Below are positions 7,883 through 16,513 of a DNA stretch of 25,209 nt, one piece after another. Position 1 is the first letter of the stretch. Each line of letters starts with the position of its first letter. Origin of the DNA: an uncultured Chloroflexota bacterium (GTDB lineage: Bacteria; Chloroflexota; Anaerolineae; Caldilineales; Caldilineaceae); NCBI GenBank assembly GCA_903879975.1, contig CAIRNL010000752.1:1-25209 (forward strand), read 5' to 3'. The notes beneath the pieces were generated by a model. It saw only the letters and a list, made by a program, of their open reading frames with translations, made no database searches and was not told the origin of the DNA. The position numbers and the translations under genes are program-made.

Positions 7883-8893
7883 GCGAGCGCCAGCGACTGG
7901 CGGTCATCGTTGTCTCCTACAACGTGTGCGAGTTGTTGCGCCGCTGCCTGGCAAGTGTCGAGGGAGCAGCGCAGCGGGCCGCGCACACCTTGGACGTCGA
8001 CGTCGTCGTCGTGGACAATGCCAGCCCCGACGCCAGTGCGGCCATGGTGGCAGCCGAATTCCCCCACATTCACCTGATTGCCAGCACGCACAATTTGGGT
8101 TTCACCGGCGGTAACAATGTTGCACTGCGCTGGCTAGGCCTGCCGGTCTGTACGGCTTTTGACATCGCTACTCCGCCACCTGTGGCGCCTGTGGATTACG
8201 TCCTGCTGCTCAACCCAGATGCAGAAGTGAGCGGCGACGCGCTGCAACAGATGGTGGCGGCCCTTGTCAACCACCCGGATGTCGCGGTCTGTGGAGCCGG
8301 ACTCGTCTACGGCGACGGTACCTTCCAGCATGGTGCGTTCCGCTTTCCGGCGCTGGCCCAGGCGGCAATCGACCTCTTTCCCCCCGGCCGGGCTACGCGG
8401 CGCACATCGGTTGCTTGACAGCCGCTTCAACGGCCGTTATCCGCATGCGCTATGGCAGCAGACACAGCCCTTCGCCGTCGATTTCGTGCTCGGCGCAGCG
8501 ATGATGGTGCGGGCTACCGCGATGGATGCCGTGGGAGGGCTGGATGAAGGCTACTGGATGTATTGTGAGGAGATGGACTGGTGCCGCCGTTTCTGGGGCA
8601 ATGGCTGGCGTGTGCTTGTGGCGCCTGCAGCGCGCATTGTCCATCACGAGGCGCAGAGCAGCCGCAAGGCGCCCTGGCAGACCCAGGAACGTCTGTGGCG
8701 TAGCCGCTTTCGCTTCTATGCTCACTATGCGGCGGAGTACCCGGTGGGCACGCTGGTGCTACTACGGCTGTTGGTTCGTGCGGCCATGGTCCGTACCATG
8801 CGCCGGCTCCGGGCGGCGTTTGCTCACGGCGAGATCGATGGTGTTGAACTCGACCACGGCTTGAGCGCCTGCCGTGCCATCATGCGCCTGTGA
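7879..8893 (+). pseudogene. GT2 rhamnosyltransferase-like gene, frameshifted
   Basis: Two consecutive frames together make one WbbL-like family 2 glycosyltransferase. Frame one (7879-8418, 179 residues) carries LAVIVVSYNVCELL, VVVVDNASPDAS, HNLGFTGGNNVALR and the metal-site strand LLLNPDAEVSGD, then ends in a non-homologous tail (GRATRRTSVA). Frame two, from about 8384 to 8893, continues with HRLLDSRFNGRYP, VDFVLGAAMMVRATAMDAVGGLDE, the YWMYCEEMDWCRRFW acceptor region and a C-terminal amphipathic part. Removing one C from the C6 tract at 8380-8385 joins them into a 337-residue protein, matching the intact 335-residue paralogue at 19724-20731. Start ATG overlaps the lipoprotein stop. It may be a sequencing error, a true null allele, a phase-variable tract or +1 recoding. 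Confidence 0.82.
8380..8385 (+). other. C6 tract at the frameshift of the GT2 gene
   Basis: The reading frame runs CTC TTT CCC CCC GGC and hits TGA at 8416-8418. With five C residues the frame continues into the conserved C-terminal half of the glycosyltransferase. Six C in a row is the only homopolymer near the break and the most economical place for the extra base. Confidence 0.7.
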
Positions 8894-8921
8894 AATGCGT
8901 CAACCCATAGGATGATTCGCT

Positions 8922-9677
8922 ATGAAGGAACTGGTCGCCGTCATTCTGGCTCGCAATGAAGCACACAATATCGCCGATTGTGTTGCGTCGCTGCGGGGCT
9001 GGGTAGACGGCGTCGTCGTGTGGGATTCAGGCAGCGATGATGATACACAGGCTGTGGCGCATGCAGCCGGTGCATGGGTCGTGGAGCGCCCCTTTGACAA
9101 CTACGCTGCCCAACGCCAGGCTGCGCTCGATGCTGTCGACGCACGCTGGATTCTCTTTGTCGATGCGGATGAGCGTGCCACACCTGCCCTGGCCGAGGAG
9201 ATTCGATGTGCCATTGCCGGCGAGTCAGCGGTGGGCTACTGGGTTCCGCGCCGCAACATTGTCGTCGGCTACGAGATGCGTGCAGGTGGCTTTTCGCCGG
9301 ACTTTCAACTGCGCCTGCTGCGCCGCGACGCCGCACGCTATGTACCGGAGCGGGAAGTTCATGAGATTGTCGAACTGGCTGGTCCAGAGGGGTACCTACA
9401 TCATCGGCTGATCCATTTTAATTACCAGACATGGGCGCAGTTTCATCGTAAGCAGCACTTCTATGCGGCCTATGAGGCGCGTATCCTGGCTGCACGGGGG
9501 ATTCGACCACAGCCGCACAATTTCGTATTGCAGCCACTCCGTGAGGCGCAGCGACGGTTTGTGGTGCTGGGTGGCTGGCGCGATGGCTGGCAGGGTGCGC
9601 GCATGGCGCTGTTGCTGGCGTGGTACTACGGCTTTATGCCGTATTGGATTCTTTGGAGGGGACAGCCGGCAAGGTGA
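8922..9677 (+). CDS. GT2 glycosyltransferase, WaaE/KdtX-like
   Basis: 251 residues. A GT-A fold starts at once with LVAVILARNEAHNIADCVASL, then VVVWDSGSDDDTQAVA, a basic-acceptor FDNYAAQRQAALD segment and the DxD-type ILFVDADERATPAL. The middle shows RRNIVVGYEMRAGGFSPDFQLRLLRR and VHEIVE, typical of the beta-1,4-glucosyltransferase (WaaE/KdtX) branch. The end is a short hydrophobic helix (ARMALLLAWYYGFMPYWILW) that probably docks on the membrane. It follows the frameshifted GT2 gene by 28 bp with AGGA 9 bp before the ATG. Its last 44 bases overlap, tail to tail, the histidine kinase gene on the other strand. It probably adds a sugar to a lipid-linked or surface glycan. Donor and acceptor are unknown. 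Confidence 0.86.
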   Translation: MKELVAVILARNEAHNIADCVASLRGWVDGVVVWDSGSDDDTQAVAHAAGAWVVERPFDNYAAQRQAALDAVDARWILFVDADERATPALAEEIRCAIAGESAVGYWVPRRNIVVGYEMRAGGFSPDFQLRLLRRDAARYVPEREVHEIVELAGPEGYLHHRLIHFNYQTWAQFHRKQHFYAAYEARILAARGIRPQPHNFVLQPLREAQRRFVVLGGWRDGWQGARMALLLAWYYGFMPYWILWRGQPAR

Positions 9678-11322
9678 AGTAGAAGTAACTTCCGCCATCG
9701 GCACTGTTTTCGGCGCCCACGGTTCCCTTTAGACGTTCGATAATGCGTTTCACGATCGAGAGGCCGAGGCCATAGCCGCGACGCTCGTTGGAGTGCGGGC
9801 CGCGCAGAGTCGGCTTGAAGAGGACAGAGGGGTCTGTAGGCACGCCTGGTCCGTTGTCTTTGATCCAGAAGCGTATCTGTCCAGTGGCGGACAGATCGTG
9901 GCCTAGGGACAGTTCGGGCGGGCTGCCGCCATATTTGAGCGCGTTTACCACGTAGTTGTACCACACTTCTTCCAGCCAGGGGCCAAAGCCCATTGCGTCC
10001 GGCCAGTCAGTGGGGATGTGTACGATGGCGGAGCGTTCGGCCAGCATGAATTCCACGCGGTTCATGGCCTCGGCGACGATTTCGTGCATCGACACGGGCT
10101 TGATTTCCACATCCACCGCGCCACGCACCCCGGCCAGCAGCAGTAGCGACTCGATGATGTGATTCATGCGCATGCTATTGTCGATCATCTGGTTGAGATA
10201 GATGACGATCTCATCTGGATGCAGGACGTCGAAACTCTCGCGCAGCATGTCGGCGTAACCGGTCACCAGCGAGAGCGGTGTTTTCAAGTCATGGGCCACA
10301 GTGTGGGCAAAAGCATCCAGTTCTTCGTTGCGCAGACGCAATTCCTCGGCCTGGTGGTTGAGGTTCTCCACCAAGCGAGCATTCTCGATGGCGATGGCGG
10401 CTGATGTCGCCAGCATTTCGGCAAGAATACGGTCCGCCTCTACAAAATTGCCGGAACGTTTGTTGACTAGTTCGAGCACGCCAAGCGTCCTGTCCGGCGC
10501 CCGTAGCGGGACTGCAAGCAGCGACTGTGTGCGAAAGTTCAGCTTCTCATCACTCGTGTTGGAAAAGCGTGGGTCACGCGGTGCATCGTTGACGATCAGG
10601 GTCTGCTCAGTCTGGGCAGCCCAGCCGGCAATCCCCTGACCTGGCGCCAACTGGACATGATGCGGTTTGATGTACTCGCCATTCGAGAAAATAGCTATGC
10701 AGTCCAGCCTGCGCAACTTGTCTTCTGCCCACAGCCAGACAGAACTGCCCTCTATATCGGTGAATTCGCAGATGCTGCTCACCAGATTCAGCGCAATCTG
10801 TATCTCGTCGAGCGTGGACGAAAATATCTGCGCAGCCCGATTGAGAAGCGCTAGCTTGCGGTTTTGCTCGTGGAGATCGTCGACAATTTCTTCATACTCT
10901 TGCTGCCCACGGTGTTGCTGGATGACGCGTTGAGCAACAACAGACATCTGATCCAGATAACTATGATCGTTGCCCTTGATCACATAATCGGAGGCACCGA
11001 GGTGCAATCTCTCCACTACAATGGCAGCGTCAGCTTCTGAACTGATCATGATCAGAGGAGGATGTTCTTTCAGTGCCGCAATCTGCTCTAGAATACGAAG
11101 GCCGACTCTCCTGACGATCTGGTGGTCGAGTGCAATCAGATCGTAAGGCTCCTCGTCGAGAAGTCTGCTGCTGTCCTCTCCGCTGTGGGCTAGAAAGACG
11201 ACATAACCCGCTTCCACCATATGTGTCTTGACCAGGCTGGCGGCAGTGAGATCATCTGCGATGTACAAGACGCGCAGCGTTTTCCCTACTTGCTTAGATT
11301 CGGCAGGCCGAGTTTTAGGCAA
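9634..11322 (-). CDS. Receiver-GAF-histidine kinase
   Basis: 562 residues, no membrane segments, so a cytosolic sensor. Residues 16-135 are a receiver domain: acidic pair D23/D24, phospho-acceptor D66 (LIALDHQ) and Lys116 (YVIKGND). Residues 155-318 are a GAF domain (VWLWAEDKLRRL, APGQGIAGWAAQ, SLLAVPL, LGVLELVNK). A short coiled coil leads to the phospho-accepting helix with H344 (TVAHDLKTPLS), then the ATPase domain with N456/N460, DNGPGVP (489-495) and GYGLGLSIVKRI (516-527). The start is a TTG inside the end of sbcC (8-bp overlap), preceded by AAAGAGG at a proper distance, so translation is probably coupled. No upstream alternative is seen. With a receiver at its N-terminus, it may itself be controlled by another kinase. 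No cognate output regulator is in the window. Confidence 0.9.
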   Translation of the reverse strand: MPKTRPAESKQVGKTLRVLYIADDLTAASLVKTHMVEAGYVVFLAHSGEDSSRLLDEEPYDLIALDHQIVRRVGLRILEQIAALKEHPPLIMISSEADAAIVVERLHLGASDYVIKGNDHSYLDQMSVVAQRVIQQHRGQQEYEEIVDDLHEQNRKLALLNRAAQIFSSTLDEIQIALNLVSSICEFTDIEGSSVWLWAEDKLRRLDCIAIFSNGEYIKPHHVQLAPGQGIAGWAAQTEQTLIVNDAPRDPRFSNTSDEKLNFRTQSLLAVPLRAPDRTLGVLELVNKRSGNFVEADRILAEMLATSAAIAIENARLVENLNHQAEELRLRNEELDAFAHTVAHDLKTPLSLVTGYADMLRESFDVLHPDEIVIYLNQMIDNSMRMNHIIESLLLLAGVRGAVDVEIKPVSMHEIVAEAMNRVEFMLAERSAIVHIPTDWPDAMGFGPWLEEVWYNYVVNALKYGGSPPELSLGHDLSATGQIRFWIKDNGPGVPTDPSVLFKPTLRGPHSNERRGYGLGLSIVKRIIERLKGTVGAENSADGGSYFYFTLPAVPSKESNTA

Positions 11323-14014
11323 GGGTTGCCTCTTTATTGTTGGGTACGCGGATGATATTCTGTGTGGCCTGTTCGAACGTATCGTCGTGGCTGATCACGA
11401 AAAGTTGGGTGAATCCGCGTATACTCATGATTTGTTGTGCAAGTGCCTCCCGGCGCTGCACGTCAAGATTGGCCGTAGGTTCATCAAAAAACGCAATGTC
11501 CAACTCACTCATCTCACGGACAAGAGCGAGGCGCACAGCCAATGCAGCACTCATCTGCTCGCCTCCCGAAAGTTGCCTGAAGTGACGAACATGGCCACTC
11601 GTATCCAGCGCAATGCTATAATCCTCGCCCCATTCCAGTTTGCGGCTGTGATCCTGCATCAACTCGCCGAAAATCTGTGCAGCACCCTCGCTGATCTGGT
11701 GTACCAGCGCCTGTGTCACGAAGGGACCGGCTTGCTTGATCACAGAGCGGATCGCCGCAAGTACTTCTGCTAGTTCTGTCAGACGGATTTTTTCAGCTTC
11801 TAGCACTGCATGTTGCGCCTGATCGGCTTGCAATACGATGATGGCCGCTTCTTCGCGTGCCTGAGTAGAATGGAGCAGATCAATACGGGTTTGCAGACCA
11901 CCGGCTTCGGCGCGCGCGTCCCGTTCACGCAATCGTATCTGTTCATGCTGGTCGCGGTCAAAATGGCTGGATGCCTCCTCTAGCCGGCGCTCTGTTTCAG
12001 CCGCTCCCTTCCCTGCCTCTGCCAACTGGCGCGCCTGCTCAGCGGCGTCATCGACGCGGCGTTGGCGACTTTCAGCCAGTTGCCGGTGTGTCAGCACGGC
12101 TTGGTAGGCGGCATTATGTTGTGCCAGTAAATGCATATTGCGCTTGACGGCCTCATCAATGCCTGCAAGTTCGCCTAGCGAGCGCTCGATCTCGGCAATT
12201 TTCGTTTCAGCTATTTGTAGCTGGGCCGCTGTGCGCTCCACCTGTTGGGTGGTGGCTGGGCGTTGCGCAGCCTGCGTTGCAGCGATCACACTGCGCCGAC
12301 GTGGGTCATCTAGGACGAGAAGTTGGTTGCGCAGCGGTTCAGCCGCAGCGGTAGCTGCAGCCAGTTGGGCGCGCTCCTGCTGTGCAGTCGCCAGATCGGC
12401 AGTGCCGGCCGCCAGTGTCTGGGTGATTTCCTCTAGTTCTGCCTGGCGCGGCAGGCGCGCCCACTCGCGTTGCAAGCGCGTCCGCTCCTTGTCGGCGTCG
12501 TCCAGGGAGCGCTGCCCGCTGCCCACTGCGCCCTGTAGTGCCGCCTCCTGCGTGCATAAGGTTGCCATGCGGCCGCGGTTGCGATCGAGCAGTTGCACGC
12601 GCTCGACAGCACCGAGTGGCTGTTCACAGACGGGGCAACGTGCCGATTCGACAGCTTCCAACTGCGCTGTCTGTTCTTGTGTGGCCTTGAGTTCAGCCGC
12701 AACGGTTGCCATTTCGCTGCGTTGCTGGTCGAGCAGGAGACGTAGGTTGGCAATGTCGGCGTTGAGGGTATGGCCTTGGGACTCAAGTGCTTTGGCATCC
12801 TGGCAACCGGCGGCGACTGTCACCTTCCGTGCCGCAAGTTGCTGCTGATGTCTCTGCATCTCCACCAGGCGCCGGTCTAACTCGCTCAGCCGGCTCTGCT
12901 CGCGCTCCAGCGCTGCAAGTTGCTGTTCTAAATGCTCCTGCTGCTCGACTTGCGCTGCCAATTCGTGTACGACCAACTCCGCGTCGGCAATTCCGACCAG
13001 CACCTGCTCCAGTTGCGCCAGCGACGAGCGCGCCAAGGCAACATCCTTGTCGGCTGCTGCCTGTGCTGCCAGCAGTGTCTGGCGTTTGTGCTGAGCGTCC
13101 TGCAACGTCTCCTGCTCGCGCTGGGCGGCAAGGTAGGCGTCATAGCCCTGTTGATTGGCAGCTACCGTGGCTGTAGCCGCTTCTGCTTCTGCCAGGGATT
13201 CCTCTGCCCGGAGCAAGGCTGCCGCCAGATTGCGCACACCATCTTGCGCGCGCAGAAGCTGCGCGTTCAGTGTGTCGATCAGCGCCCGCTGCGTCTCAAA
13301 GCGTTGTAACTCTCCTTGCAGGGTCGCCAGTTCGGCATTCAATCCGGCCAGCAGTGCGCGCGCATCCGTCAACTCCTGGGCACGGGCGCGTACTGCCGCT
13401 TCCAGCGGTGGCAGCTGTTCCAGGCGCGTTGCGAATACGGCCAGGTCGCGCTCTGCCTTGCTGATGCGTTCCCGCACATTCCGATCCGGCTCGCGCAGGC
13501 GTTCGAACGCCGCTGCATAGTCGTCGACCTGGAGCAACGCATCAAAGATCGGCTTGCGGCGGGCTGGCGTCTCGGCGAAAGCGGTTGTGAGCGTTCCCTG
13601 CGCCACTCCCAGCGCATCATTGAACAGGCGTGCCAGGTCCAACGAGGCGTCAGAGCGCAAGTGCTGGCGAATGAAGGCCATGACGTCAGCCTTGCCGTCG
13701 CAGACCCTCGCCTGGAACTCCTCGTCATAGATTGTATAGCTGTTGGCGCCGCCAAAGCGCCGTTCGACACGATAGGGACGTTCATCGTAGTCGCTGAGGA
13801 AGGTGACGGCTACGGACCCCGTGCGCGATCCCTCGCGCACAAATTCAGCGGCGGTATAAGGCAGGGCATCAAAGAGCGCATAGCCGATGGCTTCGATAAT
13901 TGTGCTCTTGCCGGCACCGTTAGGCCCGACAATTGCGTTTACACCCGGTGTGAACGCATAGCGGGCGCGTTCGTAATTCTTTACATTGGTGAGTTCGAGG
14001 GACAGGATCTGCAT
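11315..14014 (-). CDS. sbcC: SbcC/Rad50-type ATPase of the SbcCD nuclease
   Basis: 899 residues. Walker A GPNGAGKST (30-38), Q-loop region VAQGTLTTAF near 138-147, then two long coiled-coil arms rich in Gln, Ala and Glu around the zinc-hook CPVC (460-463), and the C-terminal head with the signature LSGGEQ (815-820), Walker B and D-loop FFDEPTANLD (842-851) and the ISHDD histidine switch (near 874-878). This is the complete Rad50/SbcC layout. With SbcD it processes hairpins and protein-blocked DNA ends, with ATP controlling nuclease access. GGAGG sits 7 bp before the ATG, and the upstream sbcD stop lies within that spacer, so the two are translated together. Length is within the range for the family. 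Its 3' end contains the start of the histidine kinase gene. Confidence 0.95.
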   Translation of the reverse strand: MQILSLELTNVKNYERARYAFTPGVNAIVGPNGAGKSTIIEAIGYALFDALPYTAAEFVREGSRTGSVAVTFLSDYDERPYRVERRFGGANSYTIYDEEFQARVCDGKADVMAFIRQHLRSDASLDLARLFNDALGVAQGTLTTAFAETPARRKPIFDALLQVDDYAAAFERLREPDRNVRERISKAERDLAVFATRLEQLPPLEAAVRARAQELTDARALLAGLNAELATLQGELQRFETQRALIDTLNAQLLRAQDGVRNLAAALLRAEESLAEAEAATATVAANQQGYDAYLAAQREQETLQDAQHKRQTLLAAQAAADKDVALARSSLAQLEQVLVGIADAELVVHELAAQVEQQEHLEQQLAALEREQSRLSELDRRLVEMQRHQQQLAARKVTVAAGCQDAKALESQGHTLNADIANLRLLLDQQRSEMATVAAELKATQEQTAQLEAVESARCPVCEQPLGAVERVQLLDRNRGRMATLCTQEAALQGAVGSGQRSLDDADKERTRLQREWARLPRQAELEEITQTLAAGTADLATAQQERAQLAAATAAAEPLRNQLLVLDDPRRRSVIAATQAAQRPATTQQVERTAAQLQIAETKIAEIERSLGELAGIDEAVKRNMHLLAQHNAAYQAVLTHRQLAESRQRRVDDAAEQARQLAEAGKGAAETERRLEEASSHFDRDQHEQIRLRERDARAEAGGLQTRIDLLHSTQAREEAAIIVLQADQAQHAVLEAEKIRLTELAEVLAAIRSVIKQAGPFVTQALVHQISEGAAQIFGELMQDHSRKLEWGEDYSIALDTSGHVRHFRQLSGGEQMSAALAVRLALVREMSELDIAFFDEPTANLDVQRREALAQQIMSIRGFTQLFVISHDDTFEQATQNIIRVPNNKEATLA

Positions 14015-14016
14015 GG

Positions 14017-15378
14017 TTACACCTCCTGCGCCGGTTGGCGCAAGTGTGCGTTGATCTCATCGAGAATGGTATCGGCGGGCGTGCCGGCAAGTGCCATCTG
14101 CTTCAGCGCCACGGCAGCACGCGCCCACTTGTCGCTGTCTCGGGCATAGCGGGTATCGCGCTCGAAAAGACCTTCCAGCACGCGTCGCTCCAACTCGCTT
14201 CGTGTGACGACGGTATCGCGCTCGATGGGGTAGTCGGTGCTCTGTATCTGGGTCTTCACGACGCCGATCAGCGGCGCGAAACTCTCTCGCACGAGTAACT
14301 CGATGGCCTTCAGTTCCAGCGAGCGTCGCTCGAAGGGCAACACCCCCGTGAGGTACAACTCCACGACCGGCGGCGTGCTTTCGGTTGCGCTGGGGTGTTT
14401 CAACTCGCGGCTCAGCTCCTGCGCTTTGCGCTGAAGAAATTCCGTCAATTGGGCCATCAAGGCGTCGGGTGACGAAGCGTGGTCGGTTCGGAAGGTATAA
14501 TGACGCATGGCTCGCCGCGGCGTGTTGCCACTGAGGATGCGATGGCGAGGGGCGCCGACCGGCTGTTCGGTATCCACCTCTATGATCAGGTATCCGCGTG
14601 GCGTCCAGTCTGCCTCGCGAATTGTGCAAGATTCGGGGCTGCCGGGGTTGCAGATCCAGTCGTCGAGGATGAACGGTCTGTGGAAATGGCCCAGGGCGAT
14701 GTAATCGGTCTGTTCGCGCAGCGTGGCCCACTGGCGATAGGCGAGGCCGCCTGCCTTGTCATCCATTTGCCCTTCGACGCCTGCATGTGCCATGAAGATC
14801 GTGTACGCCCCATCGGACACCGGCTGCTCGGCGAGCACGCGCGCGTAGGCCGTTACAGCGGTTCCCGTGCTGGCGCCGCAGTAGCGCAGGCCGTAGATTC
14901 GCACGCCCGGCTTTGGCTCGTAGTAGGAACCCTGGCGCCGTACCGGATCCCATGGTTGGATCGTGAGCGTGTCGCCGTCGATCTCGGCATCGAGCAGGAT
15001 GATCAAGTCCTGCAAGGCGAGAAATTTCATCCAGCCGATCGCTTCGTCGTAGTAGGCGCGCTCATGGTTGCCCTCTACAGCGATACAGGGGATGCCAGCA
15101 TCGCGTAGGCGACGCAAGCCGCGTATGGCCTGGTTCAGCGTCAATGCGTCGATCGCACGCTTATGAAAGAGGTCACCTGCCAGCAAGACAAAGTCAACCG
15201 GGCCAACGATCTGCGGATCGAAGTGCAGCCCCGGCTGGCCGCGCCGCGCCGGGTAAATGCCCGTTGCCTTGTCGATCACAGCATGGAAGGCGGCAGCAAA
15301 ATCGTTGAAGCGTTCCTTCTCTCCATATTGCTGGTAGCCTAGGTGAATGTCGGCGCAGTGCAGAAATCGTGTCTTCAT
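14017..15378 (-). CDS. sbcD: SbcD/Mre11-type nuclease subunit
   Basis: 453 residues. Calcineurin-like phosphoesterase motifs occur in order: CADIHLGY (D10, H12), LLAGDLFH (D69), VEGNHE (N104, H105), AHAGVEG and ALGHFH. These hold the two metal ions for the 3'-5' exonuclease and endonuclease activities of the Mre11 family. The tail (about 300-453) is the capping and SbcC-docking region, with RRSLELKAIELLVRE and a helical end. The frame is open upstream to a TTG at 15432, but the ATG at 15378 gives the standard MKTRFLHCADIHLGY beginning. No ribosome binding site is seen for either start. The stop is 2 bp from sbcC. The 103-bp gap to the upstream GNAT gene could hold an internal promoter, but none is convincing. 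Confidence 0.94.
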   Translation of the reverse strand: MKTRFLHCADIHLGYQQYGEKERFNDFAAAFHAVIDKATGIYPARRGQPGLHFDPQIVGPVDFVLLAGDLFHKRAIDALTLNQAIRGLRRLRDAGIPCIAVEGNHERAYYDEAIGWMKFLALQDLIILLDAEIDGDTLTIQPWDPVRRQGSYYEPKPGVRIYGLRYCGASTGTAVTAYARVLAEQPVSDGAYTIFMAHAGVEGQMDDKAGGLAYRQWATLREQTDYIALGHFHRPFILDDWICNPGSPESCTIREADWTPRGYLIIEVDTEQPVGAPRHRILSGNTPRRAMRHYTFRTDHASSPDALMAQLTEFLQRKAQELSRELKHPSATESTPPVVELYLTGVLPFERRSLELKAIELLVRESFAPLIGVVKTQIQSTDYPIERDTVVTRSELERRVLEGLFERDTRYARDSDKWARAAVALKQMALAGTPADTILDEINAHLRQPAQEV

Positions 15379-15481
15379 TGGGTTGGCAGTTGTCTGGTAA
15401 TGGGCAGTTACGGTCAGGGTGCTCGCATTCAACCGGCAGATGCACTGGCGACGGCAAAGGGACGAAAGGGATCGAGGCCGG

Positions 15482-16504
15482 CTACTCAGCGTCTTCGGTC
15501 AGTTGCTTCCGCAGCGTCAGCAAAGTTCGTTGCGTTTTGAATCCCAAGCCTTTCAAATAGTCGATGGCTGTGCCGTGTTCGATATTGATGCTGGTGCGGA
15601 TCGGCCAGCGCGGGAAGTCCTGCAAGCGCCACATCGCCCAATCGAGCAATACACGATCATAGAGACCATAATGTTCGGGGCGTACCCACAGCTGCAGGGT
15701 ATGTTCCCCCTTCCAACAGCGTGCGCCCAGGGTCAACGCCGCTTCGAAACGCGGCGAATCTTGGATGGCTCGACGAATGGTCATACCACGACCGGCAACT
15801 TGCCACAACCACTCCCCGATGCGCTCCTCAAATGCTGGCTCGAAGTCGGATCGCTTGACAGCCCGCCACCACTGCGCCTGTGCGCCTACTTGGTGGTTGA
15901 CCAGCTCGTAAAGGGGCTGCCATTCTGACGCCGTAAATTGCCTGATGAGCGGGTGGGGTGTGTAGTGCTGGACGCGCGGTGCATGGGATGCGTATAGATC
16001 GGTCGTGCCGCCTACTTGTTCAAATTCGAGGCTCTCATAAAGGTGGCGCGCAACGGTATTGCCTTCATACACTTGCAATACCGCCCATAGCCCGCCGGCA
16101 CGTGTTGCGTGGTCGAGGGCGACTTCCATCAGCTGGCGCGAGATGCCGCGTCCCCGAAACCCCGGCGCTACCGCTACGTTGGCAATCTGCCAGCGTGTTG
16201 CATACTTGTCGGCACGGTGGACGGTGATGTTGCCGATAACATGTCCCTGCTCCACCCACACGTAGCCGTGGAGCAGGTCGTTGAACTCGCCCGTGCTGCG
16301 GTTGATCACACCTAGCAGACCGCCAAAGTGGCTCATGGTGCGCATCTCACGCAGCGCTGCAGAGCCGCGACCATCTAACTCGCTGGCGAATGCCACCGAG
16401 ATGAGCTCAGCAACCGCACGCAGATCGCGGCTGATATCAAAGGGACGGATGCCGGTCTCCAGTTTCTGGTCGTACTGGTAGCCGGGGACGAAAATGACGG
16501 TCAT
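15482..16504 (-). CDS. GNAT-family N-acetyltransferase, probable double domain
   Basis: 340 residues. The first half is a GNAT domain: GHVIGNITVHR strand, then IANVAVAPGFRGRGISRQLM, which contains the acetyl-CoA pyrophosphate loop (R-G-R-G-I), followed by the ALDHA helix, LQVYEGNTVARHLYESLEFE and a VGG end. Residues from about 190 onward look like a second, more diverged GNAT unit without a clear acetyl-CoA loop: LQLWVRPEHYGLYDRVLLDW, then ALDYLKGLGF-like AIDYLKGLGFKTQRTLLTLRK. Two-domain GNATs often keep activity in one half only. Its start is 9 bp after the grpE stop, so it is probably in the same transcript. The substrate is unknown. Confidence 0.78.
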   Translation of the reverse strand: MTVIFVPGYQYDQKLETGIRPFDISRDLRAVAELISVAFASELDGRGSAALREMRTMSHFGGLLGVINRSTGEFNDLLHGYVWVEQGHVIGNITVHRADKYATRWQIANVAVAPGFRGRGISRQLMEVALDHATRAGGLWAVLQVYEGNTVARHLYESLEFEQVGGTTDLYASHAPRVQHYTPHPLIRQFTASEWQPLYELVNHQVGAQAQWWRAVKRSDFEPAFEERIGEWLWQVAGRGMTIRRAIQDSPRFEAALTLGARCWKGEHTLQLWVRPEHYGLYDRVLLDWAMWRLQDFPRWPIRTSINIEHGTAIDYLKGLGFKTQRTLLTLRKQLTEDAE

Positions 16505-16513
16505 GGTACTGAT

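Noticed and set aside
7990..8016. GTC/GAC-rich short repeat inside the GT2 gene
   Set aside because: It encodes the ordinary Val/Asp-rich beta strand before the DNAS motif of the GT-A fold and is not an expansion of note.
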